Positions 1 through 11,790 of a stretch of 64,000 bases of DNA are shown here, one piece after another (positions within the stretch are counted from its first letter, which is position 1; every line of letters begins with the position of its first letter). This DNA comes from Wyeomyia smithii (lineage: Eukaryota > Arthropoda > Insecta > Diptera > Culicidae), in assembly GCF_029784165.1 (NCBI RefSeq), contig NC_073695.1, positions 101,621,306 to 101,685,305 of the forward strand, read 5' to 3'. Below the pieces are notes generated by a model. It was not told where the DNA came from and ran no database searches. It saw nothing but the letters and a program-made list of their open reading frames with translations. A program made the position numbers and the translations under genes.

Positions 1-419
1 GATTACCAAAATCGCTGTGACATTGCTAATACCTTATAAGTTTTTAAAAGGTCATACCTTCTTCCAAACAAAACTGTTGTTGTACCTATATTTTCTCTCG
101 AAAGTCACAGTGGCTATCTGGAAAAACTATTTCTTTGTATAAAATGCCTTTTGTTCTTCAAATTATCACCGTGACTAATTAATGATAAAAATACCCTTGC
201 TTCCAAAGTAAAGTAATTTGGTCGGCGATTCTTTAGAGGAACGCTTGTAAATTCTATCTCAATTGTCACAGAGACAACAATTAGAAAAGTTAGTTTTTTA
301 ATGAAAACTTCAGTGACTCTTGTGAGAAAATTCGCAAAAGTTTTTCTATAAAAAGTAATAGTTACTCAATTACAAAAACTGTAACCCTTTTTTTTCTAAA
401 ACGTTTGGGGGACAATATT
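1..419. other. AT-rich stretch, nothing recognised
   Basis: No reading frame, terminal inverted repeat or tandem array stands out. The phrase for 'tgtcaca/gtgactctt' recurs loosely, hinting at old repeat DNA, but no boundaries can be set. Confidence 0.3.
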
Positions 420-1193
420 GAGACCAAAGCCTTATTTTATTTGTGACTCTCGTGCGGATTGGGAACGGTCGCGGGAGTTGCTCGGTTGGCGCGCAGATGA
501 CGAGATTATTTTTTCGGACGATAAGCTTGTAGTTTTGGAGCAAACAGTCAATCGCCAAAATGATCGAGTCTGGAGTTTCCCGGTTCCAAAATAAGACGTC
601 AGTGATGGTTTGGGGAGCCATTTGCAAGAGAGGTAAACTGCCTCTTATTTTTATCGATAACGGGGTCAAAATCAACGCAGCGTACTACCTGGATACGGTT
701 TTGAATAAAAATGTTCTGCCTCAAACTGAACTTTTGTTTGAAGACGATTACTATTGCTTCCAGCAAGATGGCGCCCCATCCCACACCCCAAAGGTTGTTC
801 AGGCGTGGTGTGAGGAAAACTTGACCGATTTCATTTCGAAGAATGAATGGCCTCCGTCGTCTCCGGATCTGAATCCACTGGATTATTTCGTGTGGGGATA
901 CATGATGTCGAAGCAGAACGACTATAAAATAACAAATTTGGAGCAATTCAAGCGAGTTATCACGAAAATCTGGGACGAGATGCCGATGGAGCACGTGCGT
1001 GCCGCTTGCGACGACTTTCCGAGACGTCTGAAGCTGGTTCGATCAGAGAAAGGTGGTGTAATTCCGAGATATTGTCTGTGAAGTATCTTTATGAGTTGCT
1101 GAATAAAGCTATGAAAGCCAGATTCAGATTTCCTTCTTATTCTTTGAAATATTGAGATTTTCCTGTGTGACCGGACTTTTTTGTCACCCTGTA
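420..1193 (+). pseudogene. mariner-like transposase relic with 3' terminal repeat
   Basis: This is the C-terminal two thirds of a Tc1/mariner-superfamily transposase, an enzyme that cuts and pastes DNA between terminal inverted repeats. The frame opening at 560 reads through VMVWGAI, FQQDGAPSHT and WPPSSPDLNPLDYFVW. The last two hold the second and third catalytic acidic residues with 37 residues between them and an Asp in third place, so a DD37D-type triad. The first catalytic block (IIFSDDK) lies upstream at about 509-529 in a different frame, so the gene carries an indel near 565-590 where residues are also missing. The N-terminal DNA-binding half is absent. A 3' end is visible: positions 1165-1193 finish in GTCACCCTGTA, the reverse complement of a typical mariner TIR. 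No matching left TIR is found. Inactive remnant. Confidence 0.8.
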
Positions 1194-1479
1194 TTTCTTT
1201 CCTTCCCTAGCCGATAGCTAGCACCGTTATCGATCTTTACAAAGCGGAAGCTACCGCCCAATCCGCACGAGAGTTACAAATAAAATGAGATTTTTCAAAA
1301 ATTGTCCTTTAAATGTCTGAAAAATAATGTGGAAACAGTTTTTGTAACTAAGTAACTATGAGGGTTTGTTCCACTTAGTATTTTGCCGTTTCCTTTCATT
1401 TACTGCAGTGCCTTTAGTTGTCGTACCGCGAAACTAATGACAGCGTTTTGATCTGGAAGGTTTGTCTACTTGGTGGTGA

Positions 1480-2215
1480 AAATTTCGTCAGGGTTGGTAC
1501 ACGTGTTGAAAAGTTATCCAAGATGGAACGCGAGAGACGGAGAAATGATCGCCAAGGCTCTCAAACTACCGAAATCGACTGAGAATACCGTGCTCGAACC
1601 GGGGCACTTTGACGGTGAATCGGTCCTGACAGAGTACAACGGCAGTCGATGAAACATATGTCAAAATAAACTATGGACAAATCTCGGGTCGGGAATTTTA
1701 CCTTGCTAACCGTGAGGGAAATGCTCTAGGTTCAAATTTGTTTTCGTGAATAAATTAGCCCGCAAGTTGATGATTTGGCAAGTCATCTGTAGCTGTGAAA
1801 AGAAGACAAATGTTTTCATCACTGGAGCAACCATGAATGGACAAGTTTACGAAGAGAAGTGTCTTCAGGAGTAGTTTCGCCGTTCTTCTAGTCACACGAA
1901 GGCCCCGTGAAGTTCTGGCCCGATCTAGCTAGCTGCCACTGCGGCCGGGATGTATTGGAATAATGCAAGCAGTATAATATTGATGTTATCGAAAAAAGGA
2001 TTAATCCACCAAACTGCCCACAGTTTCGTCCCATCGAAAAACATTGGCCAATAGTTAAGCGTAAATTGAAGAAGTGTGGCAAATCAATCAAAACATCGTA
2101 TGATATGGCGAAGGGTGGAAAAAATGACAGATTCGGTTAGGGTTGCCACTGTGCAGAAATTGATGGGAGGTATTCGACGAAAAGTTCGAGAATTTATCAG
2201 AACAGCATACAAATA
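1480..2215 (+). pseudogene. Tc1/mariner DD37E-type transposase relic
   Basis: Translated pieces in shifting frames follow a DD37E mosquito-type mariner transposase. They run in order: DETYVKINYGQ near 1650 (first catalytic Asp), LMIWQVICSCEKK near 1770, FWPDLASCH near 1916 (second Asp), NPPNCPQFRPIEKHWPIVK near 2005-2060 (third residue Glu) and KRKLKKCGKS downstream. Several stops and frameshifts separate the blocks, so no product is possible. No terminal repeats could be placed. It is unrelated in frame to the relic at 420-1193 and represents a different subfamily (Glu instead of Asp at the third site). Confidence 0.75.
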
Positions 2216-2484
2216 ATTTTTCTTGTATTTTTTCCTTGAAATTTAAAAACCCTGCACAAACATATTTTACAAATTTTGTCCCAAGATAGGTACGCTGATT
2301 ACTGAAAGCGGTATAATTTTATTTTCTTATTTCTGAAATATTCAAAGTTTTCCGAACACTATTCAAAAGCAAATTTATTGAAGGGACATGAAAATTTTAA
2401 GGGGTCGGCTTTTTCATGAAAATGAGATTGTATATGAAAATAGCTCTTGGCTTTTGTCGCAAGTTCGACTTGTTGTATAATACT

Positions 2485-2522
2485 ACTTTATTTATTTTAT
2501 TTATTTATTTATTTATTCATGA
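2485..2522. repeat. TTTA microsatellite
   Basis: A run of near-perfect TTTA/TTTAT units. Low complexity, no other signal. Confidence 0.8.
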
Positions 2523-2576
2523 AATAAAACATGTAGAGTAAAGATTATCCCTTTTTTAATTCTACAATCGGAATCA

Positions 2577-3665
2577 TACACGCAAAAGTTCAAGCTTTAA
2601 TCATCCAATGTGTCCTTTCAATTCGCACAGAATTTGCTCTGACTTCGCACAACCAATGCGTGAAACGCATAACGCAAAAGTTGTACAAGGAATACATTGA
2701 CAGAGATCAAAATCAGAATATGTATCATATACACAAAAATCGTAATGTCTCGGTAAACTTCGGCTTCGGGCGAACGATCAGTTTCGAGGCGCTCAAAAAA
2801 CCGTTCTTCACTTTCGCGAGCCGGTGCGTATCAACGGCTCGTGCATCCCTAAAAATCGTCAGCAACCGAAACAGCCAATAGCGAGCCTTGTTGCCGCGGA
2901 AGTTATTGACGCTGGTGCCAGTAACGTGGAACCGAATGCATGTAAATAAAACTCATAATTGAATGCAAAATGTTTTGGACTAATCTCATGTTTTTGTTTA
3001 TTGTTAATGATTGAATGATGTTTTCAAATGACCTGATTCATGAAAGTGAATCGATCAGACAATAATTTCTTCAATGGAGACAGTACCCAACTTATCAGTA
3101 TTGATTGCTGGTTGCACTGTTTTAACGATGCCAACCTTCTGAACAACGGCTGATGCTTTATAAGTGTAGTGGTTTGGAGCTGCGCAATACATTCAAAATA
3201 CGCTAGGGCATAGGGATGGGCGATACTGTCTGAAGTATCGATACCTGAGTACTCGAATACTTTTGCACAAAACGATACCAAGTATCGTGGTATCGGTATA
3301 GAAAGTATCGATGCCAAAACACTCGATGCTTCTGTCCAAAGTATCGATACCGTTGGAATCGATACTGGTATCGCCTATCCTCAATAGAAGGCATCGGTGG
3401 TATCGGTATCATTTCAAAGTATCGTTGGCAAAGTATCGATACCGCTACTCATCGCTGGCAGCGAGTATCGATGCCAAAATACTCGATACTTCGGCTCCAT
3501 GTATCTATATTGTTGGTATCGATACAAGTATCGCCCATCCCTACTAGAGCATCAAATGCGTTATGCCCAACGCACATGCGTTGTACTGGTTCCAATTTTA
3601 ATCAGTAAATGCGCTTATTTCGCTCATAAATGATGTGGTTACGCACACTCCAACTTTTGCGTGTA
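2577..3665. mobile_element. TIR element flanked by TA, hosting a nested MITE
   Basis: The 14-nt sequence TACACGCAAAAGTT at 2577-2590 is exactly inverted at 3652-3665, which suits a TA target duplication followed by a short TIR. Without the nested MITE (3211-3543) the element is about 755 bp. The 73-codon frame at 2660-2881 inside it has no recognised domain. The element is non-autonomous as it stands and its superfamily is unknown. The TIR is short, so boundaries are tentative. Confidence 0.5.
3211..3543. mobile_element. MITE built of TATCGATAC-type repeats
   Basis: A 17-bp perfect TIR (TAGGGATGGGCGATACT at 3211-3227, inverted at 3527-3543) bounds a stretch packed with GTATCGATACC-like palindromic units, about a dozen at irregular spacing. 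The outermost TA on each side fits a TA target duplication. All reading frames here (several overlapping ones of 60-80 codons on both strands) are by-products of the repeat and encode nothing recognisable. Confidence 0.8.
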
Positions 3666-4650
3666 GTGATGATTGTTCACACCATATTCTATTTGAATAA
3701 ATTTTTAACTGTAAATCCTCACTAAAACTAAATAAACAAAATTAGCTATACATATTTACTCTAATCACCACTCAACAACCCAACAACTCACGTTAATTCT
3801 TCTCCTTTCCTTAGCCAGCTTATGTATTCACGAATATTATTGCTATTCATTCGGAAGTAGATTCTAAAGAGTAGTTGTATGTACAAAGAAAGTATTGCTG
3901 TATTAAGAGGTGTTACGATGCGCAATCACAAAGTTACGGACTCTAGTATTTCTGAAGGGCACCAACTTATCAAGAAGATAGCGAGGACCGCTTTATATAT
4001 ACGCATTCAATTTTTTCTAAACTTCTTCGGCGAAACTAAAAAAACCCCAAATACCTCAAATGTTCATCACGAGTTAAACACGAATAAAATATTTTATTCT
4101 AGGGCTTTATCACAAAAAACATTTATGAATGTATTGATGAAAACACGACTTGTGGTGGCAATTTAGAAAAAGTTGTAAACGTTTCTGATTTCTCCTTTAA
4201 ATGTAACCAAGTTTGAAATATGTGTTTGTAAAAGTTTGTATAACGATCTTAGCTTCAGCTTTTCAACCCTGACCATTCAACGAAAATCGTCAATGCGTGA
4301 TTGGATTTTTAAAAATTAATTCACGTAGCGGTCAGACCCAACCTTTCTCATTCAAACTTCAAGTTAATAATAATATTATTTGTTAAAATAGATTTAAATG
4401 AATACTTCAATCCATTAAAGGTATATTCATTATTTGGGTTCCAGAATTTTGATATTGTTTCTGAAGTAATATTTAAAGTATAAAATATGAAATTTTACAT
4501 AATGTTAGTGCTTAAGAAATAGCGAAATAAAAGAAAGAACTCTTGATTTCGACCAGTTTAATCACAAGCAATAACGGGAACGTTCAAATAGTACAATACC
4601 AAATTTAAATTTTGTTGAGGCCACATATTTTGATCAAAGCAGCTTTGGTT
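3666..4650. other. AT-rich stretch, no gene recognised
   Basis: A 95-codon frame at 3879-4166 has no recognisable motif, and base composition is like the surroundings. Nothing else is supported. Confidence 0.3.
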
Positions 4651-4659
4651 TTAAATAGT

Positions 4660-5410
4660 CTTTATTCTCTGAATTTATTCTCTTTCTATAACTTTGAACC
4701 ACATATCAAATTGTTTATGAAGTGTGTTACTTGTAAATTTGAAAGATAACTCGTTCGTATGACACTAGTTATGGTCAAATAGGTCGTGTAATCTTTGAGA
4801 TAATAGAATTTCGTTGTTTTGACATTCTAATACTTAACGGTTGAAATATAAGTCCGATTATAATCAAATGAAATGGGAACCTATAGGCCAGTCAAACTTT
4901 GGAACCACGTGTTCAATCATTATAATTCATCAGTTAACCCTTAACTAGTCCGTTCATCTGATATCAATATTGTTCAAATCGGTTGTGTAGTTTCTGAGAT
5001 AATGAAATTTCGTGATTGTCACATTTTGATACATTACAGACGAAGTTACAGTCCGATTACAGTGAAATTCAACAGGATGTTATGAGGCAGCTAGACCTTT
5101 CATTTGACACTAATTTTGTGGAAATCAGTTCAGTCATCTCTGAGAAAAGTGAATGAGTTCAAGTAGTTATCGGAATATGTTTCTTTTCATAGGTGGATTT
5201 CACATTTTTTTTTCATTTGAGAATAATTTTGTGAAAATCGGTCCAGCCATCTCAGAGAAAATCGAGTGAGATTGAAAAGTTGCACATACACACACACACA
5301 CACACACATACAGAAAATGCTCAACTCCTCGAGCCGAGTCGAGTGATATATGCCATTCGCACTTTCATACCTTCGGTTTTGCCAGTGATTGCTATATCTT
5401 TCTAGGACAA
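4660..5410. repeat. Interspersed repeat with CA microsatellite
   Basis: Phrases such as 'atctctgagaaaa' and 'atttcgt' recur several times at 4780-5270, and a CA run sits at 5287-5308. It is followed by a short GAGC-rich segment (TCGAGCCGAGTCGAGTGATA). This arrangement resembles a family common in mosquito genomes (recalled, not searched). No coding capacity or sharp ends are visible. Confidence 0.4.
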
Positions 5411-5419
5411 AGGCAAAAA

Positions 5420-8009
5420 TGTACTTTTTGGTGAAAATTAAAATTTGGCACAAAAAAAAATTCACAGAATCGCCACATTTCATGTAAGGGATAGTTGTCT
5501 TAAAATCCGCCATTCAATCGATTTTGATAAGTTTAAAACCCAGTCGAAGAGAGCCACCAAAACCAAACAAGAACGCTCACCGGTGGTTAAAGTGATTGAG
5601 ATCAAACATATGTGGTGCATCGGAAAATGCCCGTATTAATTTGAATCAACAATAGGTTTCGTCGGTTAATTTTAATTCCAAAATAACAAGCTTTATTCCA
5701 GAAACGACACTACAAATGGAACAGTCTGAACGGCAGACGGATTAGCATTTTCGTACTCCGCCTCTCCGGAATAGATGATCTATTTGATGTGCGTGGCAAT
5801 GACCGCATCGCGACCAACCGCGCTTGTATGAAGGCTGAGTGGTTTGTTCGTGGTTTCGAATTGTGTACGGCATAAATTGAGAGTCATGCCTATCAGGTTT
5901 CATTAGTTCCTTCAACAGTGTTCGAGCAGGAAAAACAAATAATCTTTCGCTTTTCCTGGCTTCGATGTAGTCCTATTATTTACAATTTCATGAATTTTTG
6001 AGCATAAACATTTTGACAGTTTTAAAAGTGATTATAATAAAAATTATATCGATATTATACAACTGCCACTATCTCGTTGTATTATAAAATCCTGTGTATT
6101 TTTTTCCTATTACAGGTGTTGAAATTGCATTCCCAACAATATCTTTATTCAAAAATTAGAGTGACAAAGTAGGTTGTAGTTGTAAGATTAGTATACTTCA
6201 GCAAACCAGTTCGTTATTTACGCAGACTATGAAACTAGTGCATACTTCCAAGTCGCAACTCAAATATACGAGGATTGAAGATTAAATGATTCATAAGACA
6301 TAGTAATCGAATTGAACCAGCAAACCTAACATAATGAATCTTGTGATAATTTGAAACTGATATCTAATTGGTTCGCACTTCATCATCCGCTTCAATCAGC
6401 GAAACTATAGAATTACCATCATCACAACGCTGCCCCAGACTGTGCCGATTTATGTCATTCTTTTATTCAGTGATGTCCTGTAATGAATACAGAAGATGAT
6501 TGTTTTCAATTTCTTTATTTACCTTTTCGAATATATCATTTATCGCGTATTACTTCAGGTTTACTTCAAGCATCTGAAAAAAAAGAAAAAAAAACCAGTT
6601 ATTCGTTATAGCTAGTACTTTTTTCTAGTAACGTTCATAGAATCACAGACATCAAAACGAACGGTGATGCTGCACACCTGATCAGCTTCTTCTTTTTACA
6701 TCCAATTATCGATAAATTGCATTATCGGCCGCTATGGATGCACATCGTTTTTCCATTCAACTGTATTGTTAAGAAAACAAACCAGCAGGATACATTCGAA
6801 GAAAACTCATCATAACTGTCAGACTCAGCTGCACGGGGAAAGTCTTTGAATCGTGTCGAATCGATGACGGCAGTTAGTTGGTACAGCTTACGACATACCT
6901 GAGAGATTTGTAATGCAAATACACATATGCAATACGTAGGACCAACAAGCGGAAAATGACAATTAAATTTTTGTTTAGAAGCTGCGCATATTCGTAGCAT
7001 ATTCTACGTATCGTATCAATTCTAATATGTAATCGCCAAGGCTTGATATACAAGCAAAACCACCGGCTGTCAAACGGTTTTGCTCTTTATTTCACCTATC
7101 CTGTCCTCGATTATTTAATAATGTTACACTCAAAGAAGTTTGAACAAGCATCGAGAAACGGCACTTTTGTATTTTTTTTCCTTCTGTATTTCTGCGAGAA
7201 ACCCAATACGCAAAGCAGGTAGGGGGAAATCTGTAACTGATTATAAGCTAATCGGGTCGGGAAGGTGAACTCGTTTCGGATAAAATGATGGTGGGGTCGA
7301 GATAGTATCGTCTGTTTCTGACAAATATTTGATGGCAGCTAGAAGGCAGAGAGGGGGAAATGTGTAGTATTTCGTTCGCTGTGTTAAAAAATAGCAATAT
7401 TTTTTTACGATGTTCATTGTTTTAGAAGAAGAGATTTTTATCTAAATAACTACGAATCCACAATAGACAAAATAATAATCAAATTATATTATATTCGTTG
7501 GTAACACAGAGACTACACAAGAGCTACCTGAAGATTTTAGGAATGCTAATTTAAAGATATCGAAATATCGGAAAGGTGACATGTTAAAATTTGCCCTTAC
7601 TAGAAACCAGGTATTTTTACGACGACGATTTTTCACAGATACACGTGTTCTTATGTTATTTAAAAATGTGAAAGTAAAATTTATAGAAGATAATAGTTTT
7701 ATCCCTAATTCATATCTTCGCTATATTTTTTGGAAATAAATGAGTGCTTTAGTATATGTTTTTCAAAGTTCTAGCAAATTTCTACTGTCCACCCCAAGAT
7801 ACTTTTTTCATTTATTCAAAGGTTTTCGAGTTGCCACTTTTTTGAAAATAAATGTAATATATTTAAAATTTGCTAAGTTGTAATTTCTTTAACCTAATCA
7901 TTGTGGAAGTTATCACAGTCATAGTGAACATAAAGAATGAATTGTGTTATATTGCTCATACATTAACAATGGATCTAAGCTTGTTTTTTTAATCTCGCTT
8001 ATTTTCTGT
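5420..8009. other. Unassigned AT-rich DNA
   Basis: I see no convincing exon, RNA gene or terminal repeat in this 2.6-kb stretch. Short frames at 5445-5639 and, on the minus strand, 6722-7000 lack recognisable domains. Somewhat GC-richer text at 5700-5880 could be old exon or repeat sequence but cannot be assigned. Confidence 0.3.
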
Positions 8010-8016
8010 CGATCTA

Positions 8017-8312
8017 GTTGTGCCAATCACCGACACCCGGGGAGGCGACTCCACCCAGGACCTTAACTTACGACCCGTTGATTAATGGGCCGCCAACAAC
8101 TTTACTTCCTCATGCGATAGAAGGCGTGATTCCAGAGATTTTTCGGCTTAGAAAATCTCCCGGTGTCGACTAGGATTAAATTTAGACCAGGTGGGTTGGT
8201 TGTGAGTGGATCACGCCACCCCACAACCATCGACACCCATGTCGGCGTTGGGATTCGAACCCAGGCCACCAGCGTGGTTGGGGGAGATGTTACCAATTAC
8301 GCTAGGCCCCCA
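8017..8312 (-). mobile_element. tRNA-derived SINE
   Basis: Read on the minus strand, the right end is a tRNA-like head. A perfect Pol III A box (TAGCGTAATTGG, complement of 8293-8304) is followed by a perfect B box (GGTTCGAATCC, complement of 8251-8261), spaced as in tRNA genes. The unrelated body runs to 8017. A 7-bp direct repeat CGATCTA at 8010-8016 and 8313-8319 flanks it as the target-site duplication. The size (296 bp) and head match tRNA-type SINEs, which are mobilised by LINE reverse transcriptase. The sequence is little decayed at the two boxes. Confidence 0.85.
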
Positions 8313-8319
8313 CGATCTA

Positions 8320-8755
8320 TGCTTTCTACTGGGAAATTGTAAAAAAACTCTAATTTGACTAATCTAGTTCTGAAATATCTCAAAAATGGTTGCATTTTAA
8401 AAGTTAGTCGCCAAGAGCTTCATAATTATAAATTACTATTGAATCATATTACATCATTGAGATTTGATTATTCTCATTAAATTTCAAAACTTAGCTTTTC
8501 AGTTAAAAAATTGTCTTAGATCTCACCAAAAGTTTCGGAATGAATGATTTCAAATAAAAATTTCATTTTAAGCAAGTCAATTTTAAATAAAAATATCATT
8601 TTAAGAAACTCTTACTCGTTTTTGTATTCCGATGAAATTTACTGTTAATTATCAAAATTTTAATTCAAATTAATTTGTGCTTTGTGTTTGAGCTTGAACG
8701 ACCGCCCATTCCGTAGTTGCTGATGGATCTGATCTAGCGAAGTTGCACAAAGATC
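8320..8755. other. AT-rich stretch, nothing recognised
   Basis: No coding or repeat signal beyond AT-rich text such as 'aaataaaaatatcattttaag', which occurs twice near 8555-8605. Confidence 0.3.
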
Positions 8756-8759
8756 CACA

Positions 8760-9540
8760 TATATAGGGTGCGCCAAACAACCGGTGGACCGTTAACAATG
8801 TTTTTGGCAAGTAAGAGAGAACTTTTGAAATGAAAAAAAAAATATATTTGTTAGAATAACAACCTTCTTTAGTTCTGATGACAGCTCGCAGACGCTTAGG
8901 ATAAGACTCGACGGTGGACCGAATGTCATTTGAGGAATTTCTTTCCAGCAAATTGAGCAGAGACTTCTTCAATAGACCTTTCCAATCGTGCATGTATTGG
9001 TGCACTTTAAATGGTGTAAATCGGATGGAAAATGAGGCCAACAAAGTGCTGTCAAAATGTCTGCATTAACTGCGGAATTTTTATTTTCTTCCGCTGACTT
9101 GAAAGTTATTTATTCCTGTGCGGGTTGTGTGATTGGTTTACGGATAGTATCTTACAAAATGAGTATTTTATTTCCAGCGCCGAGCAACTCAAAAAAAACT
9201 GCAAATTCCGATTTTCTTAACCCCGGTAGAATTAAGCAAGAGTCATTCATGAGGCAAACAACCCGCATTTAGTGTGCGTGACTTAGCTGTCAGAAAGCTC
9301 TATTCTTCCAAACTTGTATGTTTTCGTTAGCAGGACTTTGCTTCTAGCATCCCCCAAATCGAGCAATCCATCACTTCGAGATCTGGCGAGTTTGGAGGCC
9401 ACTCATTCTTGGTGATGACAGAGGGAAAGCAAAGAAAGGAATCGGTTTTGTGCTAATAGGGAAACAGATGAAGCGAGTCATTACAAGAAGGCCGATCAGT
9501 GACCGTATGTGCATGTGGAGAAAAAAAGGCAAACTCTTCA
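8760..9540 (-). pseudogene. Tc1/mariner transposase relic, minus strand
   Basis: On the minus strand the text near 9350-9400 reads WPPNSPDL...MDCSIWGMLEAK, the third-acidic-residue block of a mariner-type transposase. The stretch 8830-8990 reads RNSSNDIRSTVESYPKRLRAVI, the typical C-terminal tail. Between them (about 9050-9270) lies unrelated or rearranged sequence, and no continuous frame exists. The left end (8766-8790) carries AGGGTGCGCCAAACAACC, which looks like a mariner terminal repeat. The relic ends beside the MITE at 9545. Non-functional. Confidence 0.65.
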
Positions 9541-9544
9541 ATTA

Positions 9545-9773
9545 GGCGACGTACACAAATTACGTAACGTTGAAAACCTAGATTTCAGACCCCCTCTCCC
9601 CTATGAAACGATAAGTAACGTTCGATATGACTCCCCCGCTAAAATTACGTAACGCCGGACAACCTGTCCCCTCCTCCAAATTTGCGATTTTGAGCAAACA
9701 TCACAGTTACGTTACGGTCTCAACTACCCCCCCCCCCCCCCTTTCGTGCGTTACGTATTTTGTGTACGACGCC
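9545..9773. mobile_element. PIF/Harbinger-type MITE
   Basis: Terminal inverted repeats begin GGCGACGTACACAAATTACG at 9545 and, inverted at the right end (to 9773), GGCGTCGTACACAAAATACG. A TTA trinucleotide stands on each side (9542-9544, 9774-9776), the TWA target duplication typical of PIF/Harbinger elements. The interior is short, non-coding and holds a C homopolymer near 9727-9741. Confidence 0.85.
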
Positions 9774-10140
9774 TTACAGCCTAATCGATGAGTATGTACC
9801 AACGAATGATAAACCCGATGATGAGGAGGAAGAGTTGTATGATCTTCTTGAAAAGACGTACAGTGAGTGCCTAGGACACGACATCATGATCGTCATCGGA
9901 GATGCAAGTGCACAGGGCGGGCAGGAAGACTTCTTCCGCTCCGGAATGGCTTCCGCTCTATTACGAACGATAATTGCCTGAGGCTTATCAATTTCACTGC
10001 AGTCAGAGACCTGAATATCTGTAGCACTTATGTTGCACGCCGAAATATACGAAAGCACGCCTGAATGCACCCAAATGGGGTGGCCTGCTCTCAGATCGAC
10101 CATGTTCTTTCAGACGTCACAGTCATAAAGTCATCTAGAG

Positions 10141-10418
10141 CAGCGGTTCTCAACCATTTTTTGTCCGCGTACCCCTTGGCGATATTTTTCATATCGATTG
10201 TACCCCTTGGCTTGGAATGTTCCTGCAAAGTAGGAGATAGTAGTGGTAGATCATGTTGTGGTAGTCTAATTCAGGTTTCTGATTCATCTATGGTTTGTTA
10301 TTGCTAACAGTCATGTTTTAAGAGCAAGAATGAACAACAAATGAAGCATTATAAAGAAAAATCGCTTTGTCCGCCATTACTGATTTTTTTTCTGCGTACC
10401 CCAGGTAGAGAACCGCTG
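10141..10418. mobile_element. hAT-type MITE inside the RTE relic
   Basis: Terminal repeats CAGCGGTTCTC (10141) and GAGAACCGCTG (ending 10418) enclose 278 bp with a second inverted GCGTACCCC motif further in. The flanks ATCTAGAG (10133-10140) and GTCTAGAG (10419-10426) are an 8-bp target duplication with one mismatch, the hAT signature. Removing the element rejoins the RTE endonuclease text on either side. Confidence 0.9.
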
Positions 10419-10817
10419 GTCTAGAGGACCAAACGGTGACTCGAATCACTATCTCGTGGTATGCGAGACTCGCGCGCGGTTGTCCAACGTATTGAAATCG
10501 AGGACAACCAAGAGGATACTGCTGAACATCCCGCGGTTATCAACTGGTTGCAGAGTACTCACAGAAGGTTGATGAGGGGAGCGATGGACGAGTTGGAGGG
10601 GACCTGAACGAACAGTCGAGACATATCCGCAGTACGACCAGCACCACAGCGCGAGAAGTGTTGGGTACAATTCATAGGCGTAGCCAGAGGGGGTCAAGGG
10701 GAGCCGTTGCCCCCCCCCCCTCAATGTTGACATTGGTGCAGAATTTGGTTTTCAATAACTCTAATAGCGCAAAACGACATCCTTAGCACATAGAAACATC
10801 TGTGTAAAGTACCAGCC

Positions 10818-11420
10818 AGATCAAAAACAATTGATTCAAATGCTTGCGCTGTTGTGTGGAATTGCACAGGTTTTTCAGTTGATCCACCAAGGATATTGCA
10901 GCGGCAAAAGTACCGGGCAAATCCACCTGCATCAACTAGCTTGGAGTATTGGAACCGAGCTGTGACAATTCCATACCTTGATTCTCTTGTAACCTCACTG
11001 GAAACACGTTTCGATGAAGATAGTGCACCTGCCTACGCGTTGTCCTTGCTGCATCCCGCTAACGTAATACGCATGTCGTTGGAAGAGTTCACGCGCAAAA
11101 CCGAAAGTTTCGTAATTTTTTATTAAGTTGACAATTTTGTTGGAGAGGTGGAAGTTTTGTATTAACATTGCAGCAGTATGAGAGCAAACCGTAAGAACTT
11201 GGAAACGTTGGATCTTATAGACCTGCTAGCTAAAGCCCGTTCTTTCTTCCCTGTGACTGAGAAAGCAGTTAAAATTGCACTTGCTCTACCATGGAAACAT
11301 GCACGATTGAACGCTCGTTCAGCACATTACGTCGGGTGAAAACCTGGCTGAGGTCAACAATATTTGAACAGCGATTGAGTGCTCTCTGCTTGCTGAGTGT
11401 TCATCGGCAGATGGTCAACA
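10818..11420 (+). pseudogene. hAT transposase fragments
   Basis: The frame at 10854-11126 reads EYWNRAVTIPYLDSLVTSLETRF, and another at about 11195-11410 reads LLAKARSFFPVTEKAVKIAL followed in a shifted frame by CTIERSFSTLRRVKTWLRST and RLSALCLLSVHR. The last blocks are the C-terminal dimerisation (hATC) region of ZMYM1-like or '52 kDa repressor'-like hAT transposases. The N-terminal BED finger and most of the RNase H-like core are missing. A frameshift lies near 11290. Inactive. Confidence 0.8.
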
Positions 11421-11424
11421 ACAA

Positions 11425-11720
11425 TCGTGAAAAGACACATGAACCGCTTCCGGAACGTTTGACGCCCGAAGATTTTATTGAGAATCTTGACTGTGTCTTC
11501 AATCTTCACGTCCTTGGGAAGCTTTGACAGGATGTAGTTGAGATAGTGGCTGTGCGAATGGGTGTCCAGCTTCCGGAGAAGTAAACGTACCTTCGCCGCA
11601 TCATTAAGCTGGCCTGCATCGTTCTCGAAGAGGTCCTGGTAGCAATTAAACAACAACGTCCGAACGTAACTCCGTTTTCTTCGTCGAAGACAAACTCGAT
11701 GATGTTCCACTCTAATGTTA
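11425..11720 (-). pseudogene. gag fragment of a mag-clade Ty3/gypsy element, antisense
   Basis: The minus-strand frame from 11710 reads DLFENDAGQLNDAAKVRLLLRKLD and later NYILSKLPKDVKIEDTVKILNKIFG. This parallels the gag of the intact element at 24193 (LFDKDASKLDDSAKVRLLMRKLD, SFILPKLSKEFGFTETTAKLKSLFG) at roughly half identity by eye. It therefore comes from a different, older mag-like family. A frameshift precedes it (about 11650-11690). It lies inside the hAT element, opposite in orientation to the hAT transposase. Confidence 0.75.
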
Positions 11721-11790
11721 AGGACAACTTTTCACTGGTTGCCTTGATGTAACAATCACTAAAGACTAGTATTTATTTCTATTTTTCAAA

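Noticed and set aside
599..994. 131-codon minus-strand frame
   Set aside because: Antisense shadow of the mariner transposase frame at 560-1081.
3211..3543. CRISPR-like array
   Set aside because: Repeat units are palindromic, irregularly spaced and diverged with no spacers; eukaryotic MITE context.
3193..3633. Several overlapping 60-80 codon frames on both strands
   Set aside because: They are periodic translations of the TATCGATAC repeat array, without any protein signature.
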